20,539 nucleotides of DNA from an uncultured Bacteroidales bacterium. Its GTDB lineage: Bacteria; Bacteroidota; Bacteroidia; Bacteroidales; P3. The notes under the pieces are model-generated. The model saw nothing but the letters and a program-made list of their open reading frames with translations, was not told the DNA's origin and ran no database searches. Numbering within the stretch: position 1 is the first letter of the stretch; each line of letters starts with the position of its first letter. Location of the stretch: positions 1-20,539 of the forward strand of contig CALDHX010000060.1 of assembly GCA_937901525.1 (NCBI GenBank), written 5' to 3'. The translations under genes and the position numbers were made by a program. Positions 7,213 to 13,968 of this stretch are shown one piece after another.

Positions 7213-7959
7213 TTAAAATTCTTTGTTTATAATTCTACCTGATTCTATTAATTTCTTTAATAAACTGCTTGAACGAGACTTTTGAATTGCTTCAATGTGT
7301 TTTGGAGCGTGCGTGTCTGTGCCAAGAAGTTCTATCATATTGTTGTCAATTAATTTTTTTGCTAAGTTATATACGTCTTTGCCATAGTAATTGCCTAAAG
7401 ACATAATGTTTAATTGGAATAAAACTCCACTATCTTTTAGTTTGGTAAAACGATTAAAGTCATTAATCCAATAAAGATAACGTTCGGGGTGCGCAAGTAT
7501 GAGTTTGTAACCTGCAAGTTGAAGTTCAAAAATGTAACCGTCTAATCCAAAAAGAGGATCTAAAAATGGAAGTTCTATTAAAAGGTAATTGTCGCCAAAG
7601 GTCTTGTATAAACCGTTTTTTATTCTCTCTGTAACATCGTCTCCTAATAGATGTTCGGCTCCAACTTCAATCTTCATTTGAATTCCCTCAAATCGAGCCG
7701 CTCTTTGTAGGCTTGCACATAAATCATCTAAGCTATTGACATCGTTTTGAAAGAATTCGTTTTTTATATGTGGTGTTGTGATGATCTTTTTGTAGCCAAG
7801 AAGCTCTAATTCTTTTAATAAAGCAATAGATGTCTCCATGTCAGGAGAGCCATCATCTATTCCTGGTATTAGATGTGAGTGAATGTCGGTGTGAAGTAAA
7901 GATAAATCTACTTCGTTTGAAGAATTATTGTCCTTTTTTAACCAATTAAACAATCCCAT
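7213..7959 (-). CDS. CpsB/YwqE-type PHP-domain phosphatase
   Basis: A 248-residue PHP-domain protein of the CpsB/CapC/YwqE family. In Gram-positive bacteria these are manganese-dependent tyrosine phosphatases that act on capsule-synthesis kinases. Metal-binding motifs are visible in order: DIHSHLIPGIDDG (25-37), TTPH (61-64), GAEHL (100-104), LAHPER (155-160) and GTDTH (213-217). The family is common in Bacteroidetes, where exopolysaccharide or phosphotyrosine substrates are assumed rather than shown. No tyrosine kinase gene lies in this window, though a chain-length determinant is encoded about 9 kb away. The start ATG 7959 is one base past the rpe stop. Confidence 0.85.
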   Translation of the reverse strand: MGLFNWLKKDNNSSNEVDLSLLHTDIHSHLIPGIDDGSPDMETSIALLKELELLGYKKIITTPHIKNEFFQNDVNSLDDLCASLQRAARFEGIQMKIEVGAEHLLGDDVTERIKNGLYKTFGDNYLLIELPFLDPLFGLDGYIFELQLAGYKLILAHPERYLYWINDFNRFTKLKDSGVLFQLNIMSLGNYYGKDVYNLAKKLIDNNMIELLGTDTHAPKHIEAIQKSRSSSLLKKLIESGRIINKEF

Positions 7960-7960
7960 G

Positions 7961-8611
7961 CTAAATTGTTTTTAATTCTTTTATTGTTTCGATTGGATTC
8001 TCTGATGCAAAAACAGCGTTGCCTGCAACTAAAACATCTGCTCCTGCTTCTATTAATTTTTTATAGTTTGATGTGTTTACTCCACCATCTATTTCTATTA
8101 AACAATTTGGGTTCTTTCTTTCTATAAGTTGTTTTAATGTTTTTATCTTATTGTAAGTGTTTTCAATAAATGATTGCCCTCCAAATCCAGGGTTAACACT
8201 CATCAAAAGAACTAAATCACACATATCAATAATGTCTTCTAATACGCAAATAGGTGTGTGTGGATTTAAAACAACTCCTGCTTTCATTCCAAGTTGTCTT
8301 ATTTTGCTAAGCGAACGATGAAGATGTGTGCAAGCTTCGTAATGAACTGTGATAATGTCTGCCCCACAATTTTTGTAATCTTCAAAGAATTTATCAGGCT
8401 CTACTATCATTAAATGTACGTCAAGAGGCTTTTGTGCAATTTTTTTTATGTGTTTGATTACGGGTTGCCCAAAAGAAATGTTTGGAACAAAGACTCCGTC
8501 CATTACATCAACGTGTAGCCAATCTGCTTGACTATCATTTAACATTTTTATGTCGTTTTCTAAGTTGCAAAAATTAGCTGAAAGCAACGAAGGAGAGATT
8601 AAATGTGCCAT
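7961..8611 (-). CDS. rpe: Ribulose-phosphate 3-epimerase
   Basis: Rpe interconverts ribulose-5-phosphate and xylulose-5-phosphate in the pentose phosphate pathway. The 216-residue TIM barrel carries the family's landmarks: SPSLLSANF near the start, HVDVMDGVFVPNISFG (33-48) with metal-binding His and catalytic Asp, VHLMI (65-69), SVNPGFGGQ (138-146) with the phosphate loop, and EIDGGV (173-178) with the second catalytic Asp. The start is ATG 8611, two bases after the helicase stop. It sits in the middle of a tight operon with no local promoter visible. Confidence 0.96.
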   Translation of the reverse strand: MAHLISPSLLSANFCNLENDIKMLNDSQADWLHVDVMDGVFVPNISFGQPVIKHIKKIAQKPLDVHLMIVEPDKFFEDYKNCGADIITVHYEACTHLHRSLSKIRQLGMKAGVVLNPHTPICVLEDIIDMCDLVLLMSVNPGFGGQSFIENTYNKIKTLKQLIERKNPNCLIEIDGGVNTSNYKKLIEAGADVLVAGNAVFASENPIETIKELKTI

Positions 8612-8613
8612 TT

Positions 8614-10305
8614 CTATCTTTTATTTTTTTTATTAGTTTTTTTACTGTTTCTATTGTTTGATTTTTCTTTTTTATTTGGCTTTTTTGCTTGTGCAAGTTC
8701 AAGTGTTAATGCTCTGCCTTTATAGAATTTGTCTTCAAATGCAAAAAGCACATCGTTAACATCTTTTGTAGAGACTTCTATGTAAGAGAAATTGTCAAGA
8801 ATGTCTATTTTCCCTATCTCAACTCTCATGTTTGGACAATAGTCATTAATTAAACCTATTATTCTTTGTGGAACAATTCTGTCTTTTCTACCAAGAGAGA
8901 GGAATAGTCTTGTAAATTCACCGTTCTTATCTGTGAGTTTTTTCTTGTCAGTTTTCGTTTTTTCTTTTTCTTGCTTAGTTTCATCAACATTTAAGTCAGG
9001 AGCATCTTTGTAATATTCTAAAAAGCGATTGAACTCCACAGATACAAATTTTTTAATCAATTCTTCCCTGCTTAACCAACTTAGTTTAGAAATTACCTCT
9101 GGAATAAAATCTTCTATTTCTTCTTCATTGACAATTACACTCTCCAATTTATTTATCATATTGAACAGTTGCTTACGACAAACTTGCTTTCCTGTAGGAA
9201 TTTCTGCCTTTTCAAATGTTTTTTGTATTAGTTTTTCAATGCTTTTTATTTTGTGCTTTTCTCTAAGGTTAAGAATAGCTATTGATATTCCTTGTTTGTC
9301 TGCTCTACCTGTACGTCCTGAACGATGAACGTATTGTTCTAATTCGTCAGGTAGGTTATAATTTATCACGTGTGTTAGATTACTAACATCTAATCCTCGT
9401 GCGGCAACGTCTGTTGCAACAAGCATTTTAATGTTTCTAAGTCTAAAACGACTCATTACGTGATCGCGTTGAGCTTGTGAAAGGTCTCCGTGAAGTGAGT
9501 CAGCATTATAGCCGTCCCTTATTAACATATCGGCAATTTCTTGTGTTTCTACTTTTGTGCGACAAAAGACAATGGCATATATATCGGGGTAATAATCAGC
9601 TATTCTTTTTAGTGCAAGGTAGCGATCTTTGGCATGTACTAAATAATAGAAGTGTCTTACGTTGTTTGAGCCCTGATTGCGTTCTCCTATCTGGATTCTG
9701 ATAGGGTTTTCAATGTAATTGCTTGCTATTTCTTCTACTTCTTCTGGCATTGTGGCAGAAAAAAGTAAAGTGTGTTTGTCTGCGGGAGTATGTTCTAAGA
9801 TAGAATCCAAATCTTCTTTGAATCCCATGTTTAACATCTCGTCTGCTTCGTCTAAAACGAGGTATCTTATTGTAGAAATATCAACTTTACCTCGGTCAAT
9901 TAAATCATTTATTCTACCAGGTGTTGCAACAATGATTTTTGCTCCTTTTTTTAATTCCCTAATCTGCATTTCAATGCTTGCACCTCCGTAAGTAGCAACT
10001 ACAGTGCAAGAAGGAATGTATTTAGCGTACTTTTTGCAATCGTTAGTTATTTGAATACAAAGTTCTCTTGTAGGACAAATAATTAAGGCTTCTGTATTAT
10101 TGTTTTTATAGTTTAACTTTTCAATTAAAGGTAAACCAAAAGCGGCTGTTTTCCCAGTTCCTGTTTGTGCAAGTGCAATAAGATTGCAGTCGTTTTCTAA
10201 CAAGGTGGGAATAACTTGTTCTTGTACCGGCATCGCTGTTTCAAACCCCAAGTCCTTTACGCCTTTTAGCAATTCGGGACAAAGACCTATTTGTTCAAAT
10301 GTCAT
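8614..10305 (-). CDS. DEAD-box RNA helicase with DbpA-type RNA-binding domain
   Basis: A 563-residue ATP-dependent RNA helicase resembling DeaD/CsdA and DbpA, which act on ribosomal and structured RNAs. The helicase motifs are complete: Q motif (FEQIGL, PVQ), AQTGTGKT (46-53), PTREL, TPGR, DEAD (152-155), SAT (183-185), FCRT, ATDVAARGLD, and HRSGRTGR (327-334). A Lys-rich linker (about 440-462) leads to a DbpA RNA-binding domain (about 463-537, FTRLFLSLGRKDRI to GRALTLELA). A very basic tail (PNKKEKSNNRNSKKTNKK) ends the protein. I chose ATG 10305 (MTFEQIGL). An in-frame ATG at 10332 is unlikely because it would lie upstream of the predicted transcription start near 10325. It is the first gene of the five-gene operon. 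Confidence 0.95.
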   Translation of the reverse strand: MTFEQIGLCPELLKGVKDLGFETAMPVQEQVIPTLLENDCNLIALAQTGTGKTAAFGLPLIEKLNYKNNNTEALIICPTRELCIQITNDCKKYAKYIPSCTVVATYGGASIEMQIRELKKGAKIIVATPGRINDLIDRGKVDISTIRYLVLDEADEMLNMGFKEDLDSILEHTPADKHTLLFSATMPEEVEEIASNYIENPIRIQIGERNQGSNNVRHFYYLVHAKDRYLALKRIADYYPDIYAIVFCRTKVETQEIADMLIRDGYNADSLHGDLSQAQRDHVMSRFRLRNIKMLVATDVAARGLDVSNLTHVINYNLPDELEQYVHRSGRTGRADKQGISIAILNLREKHKIKSIEKLIQKTFEKAEIPTGKQVCRKQLFNMINKLESVIVNEEEIEDFIPEVISKLSWLSREELIKKFVSVEFNRFLEYYKDAPDLNVDETKQEKEKTKTDKKKLTDKNGEFTRLFLSLGRKDRIVPQRIIGLINDYCPNMRVEIGKIDILDNFSYIEVSTKDVNDVLFAFEDKFYKGRALTLELAQAKKPNKKEKSNNRNSKKTNKKNKR

Positions 10306-10329
10306 TATTAATTTTATTAAAATTATTTG

Positions 10330-10337
10330 CAAAGGTA
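10330..10337 (-). promoter_or_regulatory. Promoter -7 element of the helicase-rpe-PHP-purB-ABC operon
   Basis: On the minus strand this reads TACCTTTG, an exact match to TAnnTTTG. Transcription would start about five bases further on, leaving a leader of about 20 bases before ATG 10305. I see no clear -33 TTTG at the usual distance. It lies back to back with the pdxJ promoter. Confidence 0.65.
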
Positions 10338-10380
10338 GTAATATTTTACGTTAAAAAATTATTTCTTTGCTTTATTTTTA

Positions 10381-10388
10381 TAACTTTG
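10381..10388 (+). promoter_or_regulatory. Promoter -7 element of pdxJ
   Basis: TAACTTTG matches TAnnTTTG exactly and lies 22 bases before the pdxJ ATG, leaving a leader of about 18 bases. No well-spaced -33 element is apparent. It is divergent from the helicase promoter, 43 bases away. Confidence 0.65.
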
Positions 10389-10410
10389 CAATTCAAAATG
10401 ATAAAGCTTT

Positions 10411-11121
10411 ATGACAAATTTAAGTGTTAATATAAACAAAGTTGCAACTATTAGAAACGCACGCGGAGGTAATATTCCTAATCTTATTCAAGTAGCAATA
10501 GACTGCGAAAGCTTTGGTGCACAAGGTATAACCGTACACCCAAGACCTGATGAAAGGCATATAAGATATAAAGATGTTTATGAATTAAAACAAGTTGTTA
10601 AAACTGAGTTTAATATTGAGGGTTATCCATCGGAAACTTTTATGAAACTAATAGAAGATATAAAACCCGCACAAGTAACCTTAGTACCTGATGCACCAGA
10701 TGTGTTAACTTCAAATGCTGGTTGGAATACAATCAAATATGCTGAGGAGTTAAAAGAGATTATTGCTCGTTTAAAGAAGGTTAGTAGGGTTTCGGTTTTT
10801 GTAGAAGCTGATAGTGAAATGGTAAAAGGAGCAAAACTTTGCGGAGCCGATAGAGTAGAACTTTATACTGAATCTTACGCTGCTCAATATCCTAATAATC
10901 CTCAACAAGCTATTGAAAAGTTTATCGTAGCAGCTAAAACTGCACAAGAAGTCGGCTTAGGCTTGAATGCAGGCCACGATTTAAATTTAGAAAATCTTCG
11001 TTACTTCCAAGAAAATATACCAAATCTATTAGAAGTATCAATAGGACATGCTTTAATTAGTGATGCTCTTTATTATGGCTTAGAGAAAACTATACAAATG
11101 TATAGAAACGAGTTGAGATAG
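10411..11121 (+). CDS. pdxJ: Pyridoxine 5'-phosphate synthase
   Basis: PdxJ condenses 3-amino-2-oxopropyl phosphate with 1-deoxyxylulose-5-phosphate to form pyridoxine phosphate, the ring-closing step of DXP-dependent vitamin B6 synthesis. The 236-residue TIM barrel shows the family's N-terminus (LSVNINKVATIRNARGG), the active-site segment GITVHPRPDERHI (His43, Arg45, Arg49, His50) and the C-terminal GLGLNAGHDLN. The start ATG 10411 follows its promoter closely. An ATG at 10399 is out of frame and stops after a few codons. The stop is one base before the GTG of the next gene, implying co-transcription. Confidence 0.96.
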   Translation: MTNLSVNINKVATIRNARGGNIPNLIQVAIDCESFGAQGITVHPRPDERHIRYKDVYELKQVVKTEFNIEGYPSETFMKLIEDIKPAQVTLVPDAPDVLTSNAGWNTIKYAEELKEIIARLKKVSRVSVFVEADSEMVKGAKLCGADRVELYTESYAAQYPNNPQQAIEKFIVAAKTAQEVGLGLNAGHDLNLENLRYFQENIPNLLEVSIGHALISDALYYGLEKTIQMYRNELR

Positions 11122-11122
11122 G

Positions 11123-12934
11123 GTGGAAAAACGAAAATTAGAATTACTTTCTCCTGCAAGAAATCACGAGATAGCAAAAGCTGCTATTGATTGTGGTGCT
11201 GATGCTGTTTATATAGGTTACGAAAAGTTTGGAGCAAGAAGTGTAGCGACTAATTCGCTTGAAGATATTAAAAAAACAGTGAATTATGCGCATCTTTTTG
11301 GAGCGAGAGTCTATGTTACGATGAATACACTCTTGTTTGACGAAGAGTTAAATGCAGCAAAACAAGCAGTAAATGAACTTTATGAAGCAAAAGTTGATGC
11401 AATAATTGTGCAAGATATGGCTTACTTGCAGTTTTTAAATGTTCCTATTCAGCTGCATGGCTCAACTCAAATGAATTGTTTTACAAAAGAAAAATTAAAG
11501 TTTCTTTACGATACAGGCATTGATAGAGTTGTTTTGCCAAGAGAGTTTTCTATTGAAGAGATTCGTAGAATGCACGAATTTTGTCCTGAGGTTGAATTAG
11601 AGGCGTTTATTCATGGAGCGTTGTGTTGTTCAGTTAGCGGACAATGTTATCTATCGCTTTGTCAAACTCAAAGAAGTGGAAATAGGGGTGTATGTTCTCA
11701 ATCGTGTAGGTCAAGATACGACCTTCTAAATAATGAAGGCAATGTTCTGATAAAAGATAAATATCTGCTATCTACAAAGGATTTCAACGCATCTGCTTAT
11801 TTAGGGGAAATGATTAGAGCAGGTGTTTGTAGTTTTAAAATAGAGGGTAGGCTAAAAGACATAACTTATGTAAAGAACGTAACCTCTCATTACAACAAAT
11901 TATTAAATGAATTTATAGAAAACAATCCTCAATACACTCGTTCTTCTTTTGGAGAGGTTACACAAGAGTTTAAAACCGATATTGATAAGAGTTTTAATCG
12001 TGGATACACGAGTTTTTTCCTCAATGGAAGAAAAGATGTAACAGGAAACATAGATACTACAAAGAGTATAGGAAAATATGTTGGTGAAGTCTTGCAATCA
12101 AAAGCTAATACCTTAATATTAAAAACCGATGAGGTGTTTTCTCCTTCCGATGGATTGATTGCAATAGATGAAAACGGTATTAGTGAAGGTTTTTTAGTTA
12201 ATGCTTATGCAGAAAATCAAATAAAAGTCAATAAATCGCTTAATTTGAAAAAAGGAACTAAGATTTTTAGAAATAAAGATACGCAATTTGAGAAACAATT
12301 AAGCGAAAAATCCATTAGAAAACTTAAAGTAGATATTACTCTGTCAGACAACTATATAGAAGCATCAGATAAACGCGGAAAAAAATCAAAGAAATATTTT
12401 TTAAATTCAAAGGAAAAATTAAAAAAATCAAAGGATTTTTTTTCAAAAACAAAGGAAAAATTTTCAAAGATGGGAGACACTGTCTTTGAGTTAGATAGCT
12501 TCACTTATAATTGTCAAGAGGAATACTTTTTTCCTGCCTCTTTTCTTAATTCTTTACGAAGAGATATTTTGGAGTCTTTGCAAGAAGAAATACTAAATTC
12601 TTATTCAAGAGAAAAACAACGTGAAATAGATTTTTCTATTCCTTATATTAAGAAAGAGGTTGATTATACTGAAAATATAAGTAATGAAGAATCAAGAGCT
12701 TTTTATGCAAATAAGGGAGTTGAAATAAAAGAATATGCCTTGGAAAAACAGATGAAACAAGGTGAAATATGTGTGATGCGTTCAAGAAATTGCATAAGAT
12801 ATAATCTTGGTCAATGCTTAAAACGTCATGTTCTAAAAAAAGAGTATGAAGGTGATTTGTTTTTGAAAGATAATCAGCACAAATATCGATTAAAATTTGA
12901 TTGTAAAAATTGTTTAATGGAAGTTTATTGGTGA
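11123..12934 (+). CDS. U32-family (peptidase U32 / RNA hydroxylation-type) protein
   Basis: A 603-residue U32-family protein. Well-studied relatives (RlhA, TrhP, UbiU/UbiV) are Fe-S proteins in prephenate-dependent RNA hydroxylation or O2-independent ubiquinone synthesis, not proven proteases. The signature is at about 159-178 (LEAFIHGALCCSVSGQCYLS). Candidate Fe-S cysteines are C168, C175, C191 or C195, and C236 in GVCSFKIEGR. The C-terminal region has further cysteines (CIRYNLGQC, FDCKNC), as in the long RlhA-like members. The start is GTG 11123 (MEKRKLELLSPARN), one base past pdxJ. Residues 422-449 are an in-frame 21-bp repeat coding four Lys-rich heptads, an odd addition just before the conserved GDTVFEL segment. 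RlhA/TrhP-like RNA modification is the best guess. Confidence 0.88.
   Translation: MEKRKLELLSPARNHEIAKAAIDCGADAVYIGYEKFGARSVATNSLEDIKKTVNYAHLFGARVYVTMNTLLFDEELNAAKQAVNELYEAKVDAIIVQDMAYLQFLNVPIQLHGSTQMNCFTKEKLKFLYDTGIDRVVLPREFSIEEIRRMHEFCPEVELEAFIHGALCCSVSGQCYLSLCQTQRSGNRGVCSQSCRSRYDLLNNEGNVLIKDKYLLSTKDFNASAYLGEMIRAGVCSFKIEGRLKDITYVKNVTSHYNKLLNEFIENNPQYTRSSFGEVTQEFKTDIDKSFNRGYTSFFLNGRKDVTGNIDTTKSIGKYVGEVLQSKANTLILKTDEVFSPSDGLIAIDENGISEGFLVNAYAENQIKVNKSLNLKKGTKIFRNKDTQFEKQLSEKSIRKLKVDITLSDNYIEASDKRGKKSKKYFLNSKEKLKKSKDFFSKTKEKFSKMGDTVFELDSFTYNCQEEYFFPASFLNSLRRDILESLQEEILNSYSREKQREIDFSIPYIKKEVDYTENISNEESRAFYANKGVEIKEYALEKQMKQGEICVMRSRNCIRYNLGQCLKRHVLKKEYEGDLFLKDNQHKYRLKFDCKNCLMEVYW
12386..12469 (+). 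repeat. In-frame 21-bp repeat inside the U32 gene (array C)
   Basis: CAAAG occurs at 12387, 12408, 12429 and 12450, exactly 21 bases apart, with one more at 12465 off register. The units encode SKKYFLN, SKEKLKK, SKDFFSK and TKEKFSK: lysine at position 2 and a hydrophobic residue (F, L, F, F) at position 5. The period and anchor word match arrays A and B in non-coding DNA. Unit 4 nearly matches one unit of array B over about 18 bases. Confidence 0.8.
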
Positions 12935-12961
12935 AATTTTCGTTTTTCATAGAAAAATTCA

Positions 12962-12969
12962 TACTTTTG
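12962..12969 (+). promoter_or_regulatory. Promoter -7 element of sdhCAB
   Basis: TACTTTTG matches TAnnTTTG exactly, 28 bases after the U32 stop. Transcription would start near 12974, giving a leader of about 45 AT-rich bases before the sdhC ATG. The -33 element is not obvious. Confidence 0.65.
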
Positions 12970-13018
12970 CAAAATTATTCTTAGAAGAAAAATAAATAAT
13001 AATAAAAACCAAAAAGAA

Positions 13019-13936
13019 ATGAGTTTAGTAAAATTTGCATCTATCACAAAGAAGATGACCATTGCAGCGGTTGGAGCATTTTTGCTTGTATTTTTACCAA
13101 TGCACATGGGATTAAACCTCTGTATCCTAAGAGAAGACGGAGGAGAATGGTACAGAAATGTTTGCCACTTTATGGGAACTAACTGGATTGTAAAAATTAT
13201 GGAAGTAGTTCTTATGCTAAGTGTTTTATTACACGTAGTTGTTGCAATCATTCTGACAATAGAAAACAAAAAAGCAAGACCTGTTGGCTATGCAGTTGCG
13301 TCAAAAACAAAGACACATGCAGGTTCAAAATGGATGATCTACACAGGAGGAGTTGTTTTTGTATTCTTAGTAATTCACTTTATTAACTTCTATTTCGTAA
13401 AATTTGGAGTAGTTGTTGCTGATGACAGCGATACTTACACAATTGAAATGGAAGATATACAAAGACACTTAAATGACAAAGTTGCCGACATACAAGAACA
13501 AATGATGAGCGGCAAATTAGGTCAAGAACAAGCACAAGAAAAAATGATGGAATTGCAATTAGAATATATGCCTTTCCTTCAAATAATGCAAACAGGACAA
13601 CCATCTGAAAAAATATCAAAAGACGGTGAAGAGTTAATAACTCTAACAAAAGAAGAAGTAGCTTTATACGCTGGAAAAGACTTTACAGAATATGAACCAG
13701 ACTTCTATACAATGTGTAACAAGCTATTCAAAGACAAACTATACTTTGTAATCTATTTGTTAGCATTAGTTATATTAGGAGTACACTTATTCCACGCAAT
13801 AAACTCAGTATTCCAAACATTTGGATTAAATCACAGAAAATATAACAAAGCAATAGAATATTTAGCAGCAGGCTATGCAATCATAGTTCCATTAGGTTTT
13901 GCCATAGTTCCATTGTTTGTAATGTTCTGTAAATAA
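13019..13936 (+). CDS. sdhC: Succinate dehydrogenase/fumarate reductase cytochrome b subunit with large insertion
   Basis: This is the membrane anchor of complex II, moving electrons between menaquinone and the iron-sulfur subunit through two hemes b. Five membrane spans are visible at about 14-33, 57-80, 106-127, 240-262 and 282-302. Candidate axial heme histidines are H29 (PMHMGLN), H72 (LLHVVV), H120 (VIHFINF) and H256 or H259 (GVHLFHAI), as in di-heme type B anchors such as Wolinella FrdC. Bacteroidetes members I recall are about 220-235 residues; this one is 305. The excess is a charged, Gln/Glu/Met-rich segment between spans three and four (about 133-232), with no stop or frame break. 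By analogy with Wolinella this loop faces the periplasm. It is the first gene of sdhCAB (also called frdCAB), ATG 13019. Confidence 0.9.
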   Translation: MSLVKFASITKKMTIAAVGAFLLVFLPMHMGLNLCILREDGGEWYRNVCHFMGTNWIVKIMEVVLMLSVLLHVVVAIILTIENKKARPVGYAVASKTKTHAGSKWMIYTGGVVFVFLVIHFINFYFVKFGVVVADDSDTYTIEMEDIQRHLNDKVADIQEQMMSGKLGQEQAQEKMMELQLEYMPFLQIMQTGQPSEKISKDGEELITLTKEEVALYAGKDFTEYEPDFYTMCNKLFKDKLYFVIYLLALVILGVHLFHAINSVFQTFGLNHRKYNKAIEYLAAGYAIIVPLGFAIVPLFVMFCK

Positions 13937-13968
13937 ATGAAAATAAACAATTAAAAGAAGAGAAAAAG

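Noticed and set aside
8620..8700. Further copy of the 21-bp array in the 3' end of the helicase gene
   Set aside because: It is A/T-rich and codes a Lys/Asn-rich tail, but no CAAAG/CTTTG at 21-bp steps occurs; basic tails are normal in this helicase group.
10399..10416. Upstream ATG (ATGATAAAGCTTTATGAC) as the pdxJ start or a leader peptide
   Set aside because: It is out of frame with pdxJ, and the conserved PdxJ N-terminus begins at 10411; no regulatory peptide pattern is apparent.
12429..12449. Sequencing or assembly slip in the A/T runs of the U32 gene
   Set aside because: The reading frame stays open through the repeat and resumes the conserved GDTVFEL segment, so the repeat appears genuine and in frame.
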